From Pseudomonas sp. TH15 (GTDB lineage Bacteria; Pseudomonadota; Gammaproteobacteria; Pseudomonadales; Pseudomonadaceae): a stretch of DNA of 64,000 nt. Positions 17,282-26,412 of this stretch are shown in pieces. The notes beneath the pieces were generated by a model. That model saw nothing but the letters and a program-made list of their open reading frames with translations, was not told the origin of the DNA and made no database searches. Every line of letters starts with the position of its first letter. Position 1 is the first letter of the stretch. The position numbers and the translations under genes are program-made. The DNA lies in NCBI RefSeq assembly GCF_016651105.1, contig NZ_JAEKEL010000002.1, positions 764,501 to 828,500 on the forward strand. The letters are read 5' to 3'.

Positions 17282-17481
17282 TGCCCTCCCCCTTTGAACA
17301 GCGATCCGCGAAAGCTGCTATCGATGCGGCCAAGACTCGAACCTTCCGAGTTGCCGCTGATGCCTGGCTGAAGGCAAAAGAGAAAAAGGGTGTCGTACCC
17401 TCCACTCTCAACAAAATCCTCTCCCAACTCGACAAAGAACGAGTTTGCTTCAGCAAAAAATCACTGGGGAAGCCATATTGA
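17197..17481 (+). pseudogene. Second integrase remnant with internal deletion
   Basis: Starts with the same P4-integrase N-terminus as the fragment at 6249 (RRPLPDTTLAGLRQ). It then lacks about 65 residues: the sequence jumps from ...LRQESK to EQRSAKAAIDAAKTRTFRV, the segment just before the deletion point of the first copy. It continues briefly into the region expected after that (AADAWLKAKEKKGVVPSTLN) and is then lost. No catalytic domain remains. It marks a second, almost completely deleted element integrated at the same tRNA. Confidence 0.8.
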
Positions 17482-17493
17482 AGATGCTTTCGA

Positions 17494-18036
17494 TTAAACA
17501 GTGGCTATTGCGCCAACCAGTGGGTAAGGGAGATTTAACTCAATCGTCCGCTCCGACATCACTGGTGCCCAAGCCCATTCAACCAGTTTGTACCCATGGC
17601 ATTTCAACCGAGCTTCCTGTTGGCACCATGCGGTAGCAAAAGCCTTCGGCCGCTGATCTTCGGGTATGCGCTGCAACAGCGTAGTAATTCTCGGACCCAG
17701 AAAATCCAGCGCTACCGCTTGCCAGTCTGGAACTTCCTGAACGTGCATCAGATCAATGCCGACCTTGCCATGCAAATTGATCGCTGCGACCGACATACCG
17801 TTGTCATGGCTGATCGAAAACCCCGGTTCGCGCATTTTGCCCAGCAACAACCGAGGTGCAGACCCTGGCTGGCTAACCACGCTGATCGCCTGCGCCGGCA
17901 ACCCGAGTTCCTTCCCCAACACCTCCCGCACATGGTCACGAATCCGCTGGCGGGCGTCTTCGCGTCGTGTACCGGGAGGATGACGGGTGCTGATCAGCCA
18001 AACACCGTCTGCCAACCGTTCAAGCATTTTGTGCAC
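17494..18036 (-). CDS. 4'-phosphopantetheinyl transferase family protein
   Basis: A 180-residue Sfp/AcpT-type enzyme expected to transfer phosphopantetheine from CoA to the carrier domain of the adjacent NRPS. The magnesium-binding motif GIDLM (Asp95) and the second motif WCQQEARLK (Trp137, Glu141, Lys145) are present. The usual form is WxxKEAxxK, so the lysine before Glu is glutamine here. The start overlaps the NRPS 3' end by 17 bp (an alternative ATG lies 9 bp later), so both come from one transcript. Its 3' end lies only 12 bp from the second integrase relic. Confidence 0.85.
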   Translation of the reverse strand: MHKMLERLADGVWLISTRHPPGTRREDARQRIRDHVREVLGKELGLPAQAISVVSQPGSAPRLLLGKMREPGFSISHDNGMSVAAINLHGKVGIDLMHVQEVPDWQAVALDFLGPRITTLLQRIPEDQRPKAFATAWCQQEARLKCHGYKLVEWAWAPVMSERTIELNLPYPLVGAIATV

Positions 18037-21000
18037 GACCCGGCGCGGCGGGGCAGCCGGCCCAACGACTAGTGGCGGGGATATGTTCGCCTTTCATGAC
18101 CAGAGTCAGTGGGCCGAGGTGCGCGTCGTTGCCGACCACGGCGCTGTACAGCACCGAACTGCGCGGGCCCATGTAGACGCGTTCGCCGATGGTGACCTGG
18201 TCAATTTTCATCACGCGGTCTTCGAACAGGTGAGTTTGCGGGCAGGCGCCGGCGTTGAGTTCGCTGTCGGCACCGATGGTCACGCAGTCAAATTCGGTGA
18301 TGTCGGTGGTGTCCATGTACACGCCGCGGGCGATTTTGCAGCCGAGCATGTTGAATGCCAGTGGCAGCCACGGGGTGCCGCGCAGGTAGCGGAGGAAGTT
18401 CGGCGCGGCCATGCCTTCGTAGAGGCTGGTGATGCCTTCGGACAGCCACACGAACCGCGTCCACATCGGGTCGGCGCGTTTGCGGTAGCGGCCTATGATC
18501 AGCCATTTCAGCGCGACCACGAACAGGAAGTTGCCGACGCCGTAAGCCAGGCCGATCAGCCCGAGGTAACCGAGCACCGCGCCCCAGCGTTCTTCGGCGG
18601 CCAGTGGCATCAGGTCGAGCATGACCGTATAGCCGACGGCGATCACGGCCGCATGCGGGGTGACGATGCGGAATGCTTCGATCAGGCCACGGGTCAGGCG
18701 CCGTAGCGGCGAAGGACGGAAGGTCAGGGATTCCGGGTAGCCACTGACTTGCTCGCGGGCCGGCAGGTTGATTGGCGGCGAGCCAAGCCAGGTGTCGCCG
18801 TTGGACAATGCGACGTTGTCCGGCGCGGCGGAGTGCACGCCGATCAGTACGTTCTCGGGCAGCACGGTGCCGTCCGGGATGTAGCTGCCGTTACCGACAA
18901 AACTGCGGTTAGAGATGACGGTCGGTTGCAGGCTCATCCAGCCGCCATCGATGCGCTCGTCGCCGAGCATCACGGCGTCAGCGATGAAGGTTTCATCACC
19001 GAGGGTCAGCATGTCCGGGATCACGCCCTGAGCGGTGGATATCTCGGCGTCGCGCCCGACCTTGGCGCCCAGCAGGCGATACCAGAACGGCGCGTACACC
19101 GTGGCGTAAATGCCGGACAGGACGTTGAGGCTCGCCTCCTGGATATGGCTGACCAGCCACTTGGCGCAGTAGGTGTTGCTGTGCACCGGGTAGTTGCCGG
19201 GCTTGAGCCGGGGTAAAGCAATCCAGCGCAGCGCAGCGGACGCCAGTGCGGTGGCGACGATCAACACGGCGCTGGCCGGCAGCGCGAGGGCGAAGTAACG
19301 CGCCAGTTGCAGGAACACGCTGTCGCCTTGCAGCGCTGGCAGAATTTGCTGTTCGTCAAACCAGTCAAGCAGGAAGAAGGTCGGGAACACCGGAAGGAAA
19401 AACAGTGTGGCGATCAACAGGATGCCGAAGACAAAGAACACGCGCTCAGCGAATAATCGCGTGGCCGTCACGGCCGGGCGCGGTGCCTGATCCTGAATGT
19501 CGAAGCTGCCGATGTCGCGGGCCGGCGAGCCTTGCCAGATACGCCCGGCCGGTACGTGGTGACCGTCCGCCAGCGCCGATTGGCCTTCGAGATGACCGAA
19601 GTGACCGACGCTGGTGTTGCCTTCCATGATCACGTAGGAACCGATGCAGGCATTGCCTTGCAGGGCAACGCGCCCGAGGTGCAACTGGCCGCGCTCGACG
19701 CGGGCGTTTTCGAAGCTGACGCCGTTGCCGATGCTGACGCCATGGCCTATTTCCAACAGATCCGGGGCACGAAGACCGACACCGCCGATGATCACGTCCT
19801 GGCCGACTTTGGCGCCAAGGGCACGCAACCACAACGGGTAAAGCGACGAGCCACTCAGCAGGTAAACCGGTGCCGACTCGACCATGCGGTCGGCCGCCCA
19901 CCAGCGGAAATACGTCAGGCCCCACAGCGGGTAGGTGCCGGGTTTCAGGCGTCCTCCGATCAACCATTTACCGGCCAGAGCGATGCCGAATTGCAGCACG
20001 GTGGCGAGTAGGAAAACTGCGATGGAAGCGAGGGTCGCGAGCGCTATCGAATCGCCGGGTGCGCCGGTAAGGAAGTGATAGGTGAAGAATGGCGCCAGCC
20101 ATTGGGTCATACGCAGGCCGACCATCACCGGCAGCGCCACCGCTTGCGCCACGCCACAGCGCCAGCGCCGCCAGGCCGACGACGGGGTCCATTGCACCGG
20201 CGCTTCTGCCGCTTCCGGGGTTTGCGCCAACACGGCGGCGATGGCGCCGATACGCCGCTGTTGGTAGATGTCTCGCACGGTGATGTGGGCAAAACGCGGG
20301 TCGGCGCGCAACGCCGAGGCCAGGCGTGCGGCGAAGAACGAGTGGCCGCCGAGGTCGCTGAAAAAGTCGGCGTCACGGCGAATCGGCTGGCCCGGGAACA
20401 GCTGCGCCAGCGCGGCGAACAACACGGTTTCACCCTCGTTTTCCGCGGCATCGGATTCTACATCGGCGCCGCCGGTATCGGTGCTGAGCGGACGTGCCTT
20501 GAGGGCTTTGCGGTCGATTTTGCCGGAGGTCAGGCGCGGCATGCTGTCGAGCAATTCAAAGCGGCCGGGCACCATGTACGACGGCAGTTTGGCTTGCAGG
20601 GCTTTGCGTAACTGGCAGGTAAACGTGGCGGGCGTGGCGTCGTCGCACACCAGATAGGCGATCAGTTGATCGAGGCCATCCTCGTTGCGCAGTAAAACCG
20701 CCACGGTGCCGACGCCGGGTTGCTGCGCGAGCAGGGCTTCGATCTCGCCCAGCTCAACGCGGAAGCCGCGAATCTTCACCTGATCATCCGCACGGCCGAG
20801 GCATTGAACTTGGCCATCGACGTCGATCCGCGCCAGGTCGCCAGTGCGGTAGAGACGCGCATCGTGGTAACCGCTGGCCCAAGGGTTGTGCAGGAATTTT
20901 TCCGCAGTCAGGTCCGGGCGGCCCAGATAGCCATCAGCCAAACCGGGGCCAATGATGCATAACTCCCCGGTTTCACCGCGTGGCAGCAGAGTCGGCGCTC

Positions 21001-22069
21001 GACCGTCACCGACCTCGTCCTCATTGGCAATCACCAGCAAACCGTAGTTAGGCAGGGGCGTGCCGATGGTCACCGGATGACCGGGCGTCAGCCGCGCGAG
21101 GCTCGCCGACACGGTGGCTTCAGTCGGGCCGTAGGTGTTGAAGATTTGCCGCCCGGGTTTGCTCCAGCGCTCGACCAGCGACTCGGGGCACATTTCGCCG
21201 CCGAGGTTGATCAGACGCAAGCCCGGCACGTCTTCACTGAACAGCGCCAGCAGGGTCGGCACGGCATGGAGCACGCTGATGCGTTGCTCGTTGAGCAGGC
21301 GCGGCAGGACTTCCGGGTCGCCGCTGGCTTCTTTGGGGCCGATCCACAGCGTGGCGCCGACCAGATAGGCGATCCAGATTTCCTCGAACGACATGTCGAA
21401 CGCCACCGAAAAACCCTGGTAGATCCGGTCGCTGGCGCGGATGCCGAGGATCGCGTTCTCGCTGCGCAGGAAGTGGCAAATGCTGCGTTGGGAAATCAGG
21501 ATACCCTTGGGTTTGCCGGTCGAGCCCGAGGTGTAGATCACGTAGGCGGCGTGGTCTGGCAGCGCACCGCAGCGTCGCAGCTGTGGCGAGTCGCATGGCG
21601 TCAGCAGGGTTTCGGCGGTCCACAGCGTCAGGCCGGTTTCGGCCAGTGCTGGCGCCAGTTCATCGCAACACACCACACCCACGGCGCTGGCGTCTTCCAT
21701 GCAGACTTGCAGGCGTTCCACCGGCGTATCCTGATCCAGCGGCAACCATGCCGCACCGGCCTTGGCGATGCCTGCCTGCATCACCAGCAACTCGATCCCG
21801 CGTGGCAGCCACAGACCAACGATCTGCCCTGGCTGAACGCCGTCCCGAATCAGTTTTGATGCCACCTGAGCGGCTTGATGGTCGAGTTCCCGATAAGTAA
21901 GCCGGCGCTCACCGAAGATTAGAGCAATCTGCTCAGGATGCCGACGGGCGCTGGCTTCAAGCAAGTCGGCCAACACTTCCTCGCGTAGCAGTTCAGGTTG
22001 AATCGGACCGTACAGAACGTCCTCCAATCGCTCCGTCTTAGAAGGCTCAAGCATTGTTAAGTTATTCAT
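18020..22069 (-). CDS. Pls/PosA-type non-ribosomal peptide synthetase (A-T plus membrane/hexapeptide C-terminal domain)
   Basis: A 1349-residue single-module synthetase. The adenylation domain (~30-520) has core motifs VIYTSGSTGKPKGI, NTYGPTEATV, YRTGDLARID and a closing GKIDRK lysine. The carrier domain has GGHSFFAARL, with the phosphopantetheine serine near residue 574. No condensation or thioesterase domain follows. The C-terminal ~700 residues alternate membrane helices with left-handed beta-helix hexapeptide repeats (VSIGNGVSFENA, ISTAQGVIPDM). This is the TIGR02353-type terminal domain of the epsilon-poly-lysine synthetase (Pls) class, which links amino acids without a classical C domain. 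The Asp that contacts the amino group is present (VAFDMSFEEIW). The product is unknown. Confidence 0.88.
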   Translation of the reverse strand: MNNLTMLEPSKTERLEDVLYGPIQPELLREEVLADLLEASARRHPEQIALIFGERRLTYRELDHQAAQVASKLIRDGVQPGQIVGLWLPRGIELLVMQAGIAKAGAAWLPLDQDTPVERLQVCMEDASAVGVVCCDELAPALAETGLTLWTAETLLTPCDSPQLRRCGALPDHAAYVIYTSGSTGKPKGILISQRSICHFLRSENAILGIRASDRIYQGFSVAFDMSFEEIWIAYLVGATLWIGPKEASGDPEVLPRLLNEQRISVLHAVPTLLALFSEDVPGLRLINLGGEMCPESLVERWSKPGRQIFNTYGPTEATVSASLARLTPGHPVTIGTPLPNYGLLVIANEDEVGDGRAPTLLPRGETGELCIIGPGLADGYLGRPDLTAEKFLHNPWASGYHDARLYRTGDLARIDVDGQVQCLGRADDQVKIRGFRVELGEIEALLAQQPGVGTVAVLLRNEDGLDQLIAYLVCDDATPATFTCQLRKALQAKLPSYMVPGRFELLDSMPRLTSGKIDRKALKARPLSTDTGGADVESDAAENEGETVLFAALAQLFPGQPIRRDADFFSDLGGHSFFAARLASALRADPRFAHITVRDIYQQRRIGAIAAVLAQTPEAAEAPVQWTPSSAWRRWRCGVAQAVALPVMVGLRMTQWLAPFFTYHFLTGAPGDSIALATLASIAVFLLATVLQFGIALAGKWLIGGRLKPGTYPLWGLTYFRWWAADRMVESAPVYLLSGSSLYPLWLRALGAKVGQDVIIGGVGLRAPDLLEIGHGVSIGNGVSFENARVERGQLHLGRVALQGNACIGSYVIMEGNTSVGHFGHLEGQSALADGHHVPAGRIWQGSPARDIGSFDIQDQAPRPAVTATRLFAERVFFVFGILLIATLFFLPVFPTFFLLDWFDEQQILPALQGDSVFLQLARYFALALPASAVLIVATALASAALRWIALPRLKPGNYPVHSNTYCAKWLVSHIQEASLNVLSGIYATVYAPFWYRLLGAKVGRDAEISTAQGVIPDMLTLGDETFIADAVMLGDERIDGGWMSLQPTVISNRSFVGNGSYIPDGTVLPENVLIGVHSAAPDNVALSNGDTWLGSPPINLPAREQVSGYPESLTFRPSPLRRLTRGLIEAFRIVTPHAAVIAVGYTVMLDLMPLAAEERWGAVLGYLGLIGLAYGVGNFLFVVALKWLIIGRYRKRADPMWTRFVWLSEGITSLYEGMAAPNFLRYLRGTPWLPLAFNMLGCKIARGVYMDTTDITEFDCVTIGADSELNAGACPQTHLFEDRVMKIDQVTIGERVYMGPRSSVLYSAVVGNDAHLGPLTLVMKGEHIPATSRWAGCPAAPGRAQNA

Positions 22070-22614
22070 GAAGTGGTTTTCGCTGTGTTTAAAAAAGTAA
22101 AAGCCGAGTGGCCCTGAGTTAATTAAGTGTTTGTTGGAGCATGCTGGCTCGCAAAGTCAAAAAGTCAGCATTTATCGACGCTCACTATGTCGCGATCTTC
22201 GGAACGGCCCGTTCCCACAGCTAAACGTTGCGAGGTTCAGGCATCTTGCATGAGGTATATCTGCATCTTTTATTCAAGTACGTCTTGGACGACTTTATGT
22301 TGCAGCAGCAAAGCCAGGAGGTAGAACTTGCCCCATTCAAACTAGCGGCAAAGATATTTTGCGGTTCGTGCATAGACGCAGTCATATATCAGAAACTTTA
22401 TTTGATTCGTATATGACATATTCGTGCCTGGGGTTGGCAAGTTGCGCCCCCATTTGGCAACAGGAGATTCTGGTTAGCCCGCAACATAACGCCACTTGAT
22501 CTCGCTGCACTCAATCCGCTATCAAGTTTTGTAATCTCTGGCTGGTTAATTAATTTTCGTGGCTCAATGTTGACCAGACGAATGATTGATCAGACAGGTT
22601 TTTAAGTGAAGCAG

Positions 22615-22653
22615 AATTAAGTATGTTTCAGTTGCCATTAAAAATACTTAATT
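22615..22653. promoter_or_regulatory. Perfect 10-bp inverted repeat upstream of LysR relic
   Basis: AATTAAGTAT (22615-22624) and ATACTTAATT (22644-22653) are exact reverse complements, 19 bp apart. They end 12 bp before the ATG of the relic. This looks like the operator of the original regulator or its promoter, now without an intact gene. Confidence 0.45.
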
Positions 22654-22665
22654 AGAGCCACCAAT

Positions 22666-22835
22666 ATGGAGCTCGATGCAGAGCAGATGCAGGCGTTTCT
22701 GAGCGTCGTCAGGGGCGCCAGCATTCGAAAATGCAGCGACCGGTATTTACCCCTTCAGCGGTTCGGCAACGTATACACGCGCTGGAAGTTCGTGTTGGCC
22801 GTTCAGTCATTGTGCGGGGTGGCTTCAGCTTGCCC
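22666..22835 (+). pseudogene. N-terminal relic of an ArgP/LysG-like LysR regulator
   Basis: Starts MELDAEQMQAFLSVVRGASI, the start of a LysR winged-helix domain. The frame then slips: the next phase encodes TPSAVRQRIHALEVRVGRSV, the continuation of the same HTH (recognition helix and dimerisation helix), ending with VIVRGG near 22821. The remaining ~220 residues are missing and unrelated sequence follows. At least one frameshift plus a large 3' deletion therefore inactivate it. ArgP/LysG regulators control amino acid export; no lysE-like gene is left nearby. Confidence 0.7.
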
Positions 22836-22873
22836 CGCCTCGCCTTTGGGCTGCACTTGTGAATCTCTCGCCG

Positions 22874-22879
22874 TATAAT
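22874..22879 (+). promoter_or_regulatory. Putative -10 box for the 109-aa gene
   Basis: A perfect TATAAT lies 98 bp upstream of the ATG at 22977. A weak -35 candidate (CTGCAC, 22851-22856) is spaced by 17 bp. Confidence 0.5.
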
Positions 22880-22976
22880 CACGCGCTCCTGAAAACAGTC
22901 CCACGCGTCTCGCTCTCACGCTGACTGCATCCACGTTTTCGACACGCATACTGAAGGGCATCGCTAAAGGCACACC

Positions 22977-23306
22977 ATGGAAACCTCTCTGGAAACAGTC
23001 GCCCTTTTCTCCCTCAAGCTCGCCTACGAGGAAGAAGGCCTGAGCCCGATCCTGCGCGATGACATGGTCATGGGTGACTACCAGCGGGACATTTTCGAGT
23101 TGTTGGTGCGCCGGCGTGATGTGGAGACCATTCAGTTAAAAGTGAATGAATGCCTGGGACTGGCGCTGGACGCCTTGGGCGGTGTCGAGAAACCGCTCGG
23201 TCGTGAGTTGCACAAGCTGTCAGCGGACTTCAGCCAGGCGCAGTCGCTGGAGCAGCTTGATCAGCCGCTGCTCGCGCTCAAGGGTTATCTGAAGGACATT
23301 CTGTAA
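22977..23306 (+). CDS. Conserved-looking hypothetical protein (109 aa)
   Basis: An acidic, probably all-helical soluble protein with no signal peptide or cysteine motif (VALFSLKLAYEEEGLSPILR...). AAAGG lies seven bases before the ATG, and a TATAAT box is found upstream. Codon use is typical for Pseudomonas, so I regard it as a real gene. I do not recognise the family. It stands alone between a LysR relic and a membrane-anchored hypothetical gene. Confidence 0.7.
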   Translation: METSLETVALFSLKLAYEEEGLSPILRDDMVMGDYQRDIFELLVRRRDVETIQLKVNECLGLALDALGGVEKPLGRELHKLSADFSQAQSLEQLDQPLLALKGYLKDIL

Positions 23307-23501
23307 TTCAGCGCGCCGCGCGCCCTTATCTATCCATCCTCTGGTTGAAGAAAAATCCCGCCCCCATCGCTCTTCTCCACCGTTTGACACCGATGAAGTG
23401 AGTGGCGCGACGCTACTATTTTGTTATCTTGCCGTCCGTCTACAGCGCGCCTCATCAATGCGCGCTGTCTCAGGATTTTTGCAGGTAAAGGAAAGGATCG
23501 A

Positions 23502-24307
23502 ATGGCGTTTCTGTGTCTACTCGCATTTCTGGCGACATGGGGTTTAATGTGGCGCTGGGTGGTGAAGAACCGCGGCAACTGGAATCTTTTTTCGGCAACG
23601 TTCTCGGTGCCGGGGCGGGGTTTATTGTCGGCGTGGTGGTGTTTTCCATCACGCTGTCACTCTTTGCACCGGAGCTTAAAACTGCAAAAAAGCAGGTTCA
23701 AGAAACGGCAACTCAAGCGGTCGCGCCTGCTGCGATGATGCCTGAACCCGAGCCCGAGACTGTTCCTGCGCCGGCCCCGGTCGCCGTCGCGCCGCCGGCA
23801 CCTGCACCTGCACCTGCACCTGCACCTGCACCTGCACCTGCACCTGCACCGGACAATTTTCCGGCATTCGTTGCTGGTAAACCACAGAATGAGCCTTCGC
23901 CACCCGAGTCCGCGCTCCTGCCCAACTACAGCAATCGCCTGACCAACACGGTATCCGAGAAGCAGGTTGCAGACGCGCTCGGCCAGGACTTCGCTGCCCT
24001 GCGCGCAACCCTCGGCAAAGATCCGTATGCCGATAAATCCATGATGGCGGCGGTGATCTGCGCACCGTTCATTCACAGTGCCATGCGCTTCCCGGCGGCG
24101 ACGCTGATTGCTCCGCAAGTCACCAACAAAAGCCAGCGCTTCAAGGATCAGGTCTATACGATCAGCAACACCGTCACTGCCCGCAACATGCTTGGCGACG
24201 ATGTGAGTTATCGCTACACCTGCTCAGTGCAACCAGTACCGGGCAGCAATGGCGAAAATGCCGAATGGCGACTGCTCGATCTGAAGTTGAAGAAGAGCCA
24301 ATCTTAA
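23502..24307 (+). pseudogene. Membrane-anchored Pro/Ala-rich protein, apparent single-base frameshift
   Basis: An ATG at 23502 has a good ribosome-binding site (AAAGGAAAGG) and opens MAFLCLLAFLATWGLMWRWV, a membrane helix. That frame runs out of sense after GNWNLF at a run of six T (23587-23592). One extra T would join it to the second phase: FFGNVLGAGAGFIVGVVVF, a second helix, then a Pro/Ala-rich linker and a ~150-residue C-terminal domain ending at 24307. The alternative start for the second phase is a GTG at 23513 with no ribosome-binding site. A broken or mis-sequenced single gene is therefore more likely. The C-terminal domain (ADALGQDFAALRATLGKDPY...) is not recognised. Confidence 0.65.
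23798..23850 (+). repeat. (GCACCT)n hexanucleotide tandem repeat
   Basis: Eight perfect GCACCT units plus a partial ninth encode an Ala-Pro run in the linker of the surrounding gene. Because the unit is six bases, copy-number changes keep the frame and only alter linker length. Confidence 0.9.
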
Positions 24308-24379
24308 GTCTCGCTTAAGGGTTAAAGGCGCCGGCTGCGCTATCATCGCCGGCCTGTGCGCCTTGAGCTTTGCCTGCGA

Positions 24380-26290
24380 ATGCCTCCAACACCTGATGAC
24401 CTGATCCCGTTGCCAGCCGTTTTGGCCGGTCCGCTGTTGCGACGGCTGGAACCGACGCGACTGGTGTTGTGGCTGGTGGGTACACGCCAACTGTCACTGA
24501 CTTTGCGCCTGCACGATGTAGGAGATATTCCTCTCGGTGCCGAGCAATGTACGGTCATTCCTGTAGGCCGTCGGGCATTCATTCACCTCATTGAGGTCAC
24601 CCTGCAAAGCGCCCTGCCCTGCGACACCCTGATCAACTACGACCTGTTGATTGATAACAAGGGCATCGCCGACTGGGCACCTCATCTGCGGTACGGTAAC
24701 GCCGCGTCTCCAAACTTCGTGTTGCGCTCAACAATCGATCAACTGCTGCACGGTTCCTGCCGTAAGCCTCATCACCCGGCGGCGGACGGTTTGCTGTGTG
24801 TCGATCGTCTGTTGGCGGCTGAACATGTAGCGACAGAGCGCCCGGCCCTGTTGATGATGAGCGGCGACCAGGTCTACGCCGACGACGTCGCTGGGCCGAT
24901 GCTGCGGGCCATTCATGCCTTGATCCAGCGGCTGGGGTTGTTCGACGAACACCTCGAAGGCGCCGTGGTCAGCGACAGCGCCAGGCTCTACGAGCACCCG
25001 GCCAGTTACTACCATCGTGCGGATTTGTTACCGGCGCTTGAGAGCAACGAAACCCTGCGCGAGCGATTTTTCGGCGGCGCCCGTAAGCCGATTTTCACCA
25101 GCAGCAGCGCCGACAATCACCTGGTGACCTTTGCTGAAGTCATGGCCATGTACCTGCTGGTCTGGTCGCCGACGCCCTGGACGTTGATCGATCCGAAGCC
25201 GCCAGCACTGACGGCCGAAAGACTTGAACGTTATGCCCTTGAACAGACCCGTATCGACGCCTTCAAGGCTGGCCTGTGCGGCGTTGGCCGGGCGATGGCG
25301 CACCTGCCGTGCCTGATGATTTTCGATGACCACGATGTCACCGATGACTGGAATCTTTCCGCGCAATGGGAGGAAACGGCCTACGGGCATCCGTTCTCCA
25401 AGCGCATCATCGGGAACGCGCTACTCGCCTATCTGTTGTGCCAGGGTTGGGGCAACAATCCGGATGCGTTCGCAGGCGTGTTAGAGAAAACCCGTCTGTT
25501 GAGCAGCACCAGCCAATACCTCGACAGCGCCATCCAGGATGACCTGATCGACGAATTGCTGAGCTTCCAGAACTGGCATTACGTGTTGCCGACCACTCCC
25601 GCCCTGGTGGTGCTGGATACTCGTACTCGGCGCTGGCGCAGCGAGATGAACCTCAAGCAACCCTCGGGTCTGCTGGACTGGGAAGCCCTCAGCGAGTTGC
25701 AACAGGACCTGTTGGATCACCCATCGGCAATCATCGTTTCGCCAGCGCCGATCTTCGGCGTCAAACTGATCGAGACCGTACAAAAAGTGTTCAGTTGGTG
25801 CGGTTATCCTCTGCTGGTAGACGCCGAAAACTGGATGTCCCATCGCGGCGCGGCCCAGGTCATCCTGAACATTTTCCGACACTCGCGCACACCCGGTAAC
25901 TACGTGGTGCTGTCGGGTGATGTGCATTATTCCTTCGTCTACGAAGTCCTGATCCGACACCGCAAGGCCGGCCCGCGCATCTGGCAGATCACCAGCAGCG
26001 GGATCAAAAACGAATTCCCGCGAGCCCTGCTCGAATGGTTCGACCGCCTCAACCGCTGGCTCTACTCGCCGCGTTCGCCGCTTAACTGGTTGACCAAACG
26101 TCGACGCATGCGCATCGTCCCGCACATACCCGAACACGCTGAAGCGGGCGAGCGGTTATGGAACTCGGCGGGGATTGGCCAGGTGCTGTTTAATGAAAAA
26201 GGCCAGCCGCGGGAGATCTATCAGCACAATTCGAATGGCGCGGAGAAAACGCGGATGCTGGCGCCGGATCTGGCGGATTATCCGGACTGA
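24380..26290 (+). CDS. PhoD-like metallophosphatase-family protein
   Basis: About 636 residues from ATG 24380 (an in-frame GTG at 24356 would add eight). It shows the alkaline phosphatase D/PhoD metallophosphatase pattern: MSGDQVYADDVA, MIFDDHDVTDDWN and VVLSGDVHYSFVYE provide the metal-binding Asp, Asn and His residues. No Tat or Sec signal is present, unlike secreted PhoD, so the enzyme is probably cytoplasmic and its substrate is uncertain. The N-terminal ~100 residues form an extra domain common in Pseudomonas homologues. It starts 72 bp after the previous gene and is followed by a REP pair. Confidence 0.82.
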   Translation: MPPTPDDLIPLPAVLAGPLLRRLEPTRLVLWLVGTRQLSLTLRLHDVGDIPLGAEQCTVIPVGRRAFIHLIEVTLQSALPCDTLINYDLLIDNKGIADWAPHLRYGNAASPNFVLRSTIDQLLHGSCRKPHHPAADGLLCVDRLLAAEHVATERPALLMMSGDQVYADDVAGPMLRAIHALIQRLGLFDEHLEGAVVSDSARLYEHPASYYHRADLLPALESNETLRERFFGGARKPIFTSSSADNHLVTFAEVMAMYLLVWSPTPWTLIDPKPPALTAERLERYALEQTRIDAFKAGLCGVGRAMAHLPCLMIFDDHDVTDDWNLSAQWEETAYGHPFSKRIIGNALLAYLLCQGWGNNPDAFAGVLEKTRLLSSTSQYLDSAIQDDLIDELLSFQNWHYVLPTTPALVVLDTRTRRWRSEMNLKQPSGLLDWEALSELQQDLLDHPSAIIVSPAPIFGVKLIETVQKVFSWCGYPLLVDAENWMSHRGAAQVILNIFRHSRTPGNYVVLSGDVHYSFVYEVLIRHRKAGPRIWQITSSGIKNEFPRALLEWFDRLNRWLYSPRSPLNWLTKRRRMRIVPHIPEHAEAGERLWNSAGIGQVLFNEKGQPREIYQHNSNGAEKTRMLAPDLADYPD

Positions 26291-26306
26291 CGCGCACCCT
26301 TCCAAT

Positions 26307-26397
26307 GTAAGAGCGAGCCTGCTCGCGATTACGGTAGGCCATTCAAAACGTACAACGCCTGATACACCGCTATCGCGAGCAGGCTCACTCCTACAGG
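26307..26397. repeat. REP pair in inverted orientation (REPIN)
   Basis: GTAAGAGCGAGCCTGCTCGCGAT at the left and its inverted counterpart TATCGCGAGCAGGCTCACTCCTAC at the right, ~40 bp apart, between two convergent genes. This is the typical Pseudomonas GTAGGAGCGAGC REP family. Confidence 0.85.
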
Positions 26398-26412
26398 GGT
26401 TTCGGCTGCGCG

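Larger units (their letters stand above)
22070..22976. other. Spacer between the NRPS and the 109-aa gene
   Basis: About 900 bp. The left part is AT-rich and should carry the NRPS promoter on the minus strand. Small frames at 22127-22416 have no support. The only recognisable coding sequence is the LysR relic at 22666-22835, preceded by a perfect inverted repeat (22615-22653). A TATAAT box for the next gene lies at 22874. Confidence 0.5.

Noticed and set aside
22127..22416. Small frames in the NRPS upstream region
   Set aside because: Poor codon use, no ribosome-binding site and a Cys/Ser-rich translation.
23502..24307. Programmed -1 frameshift at the T6 run
   Set aside because: No canonical slippery heptamer fits the reading phase and no obvious stimulator follows. 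Similar breaks in other genes make a base-call error or mutation more likely.
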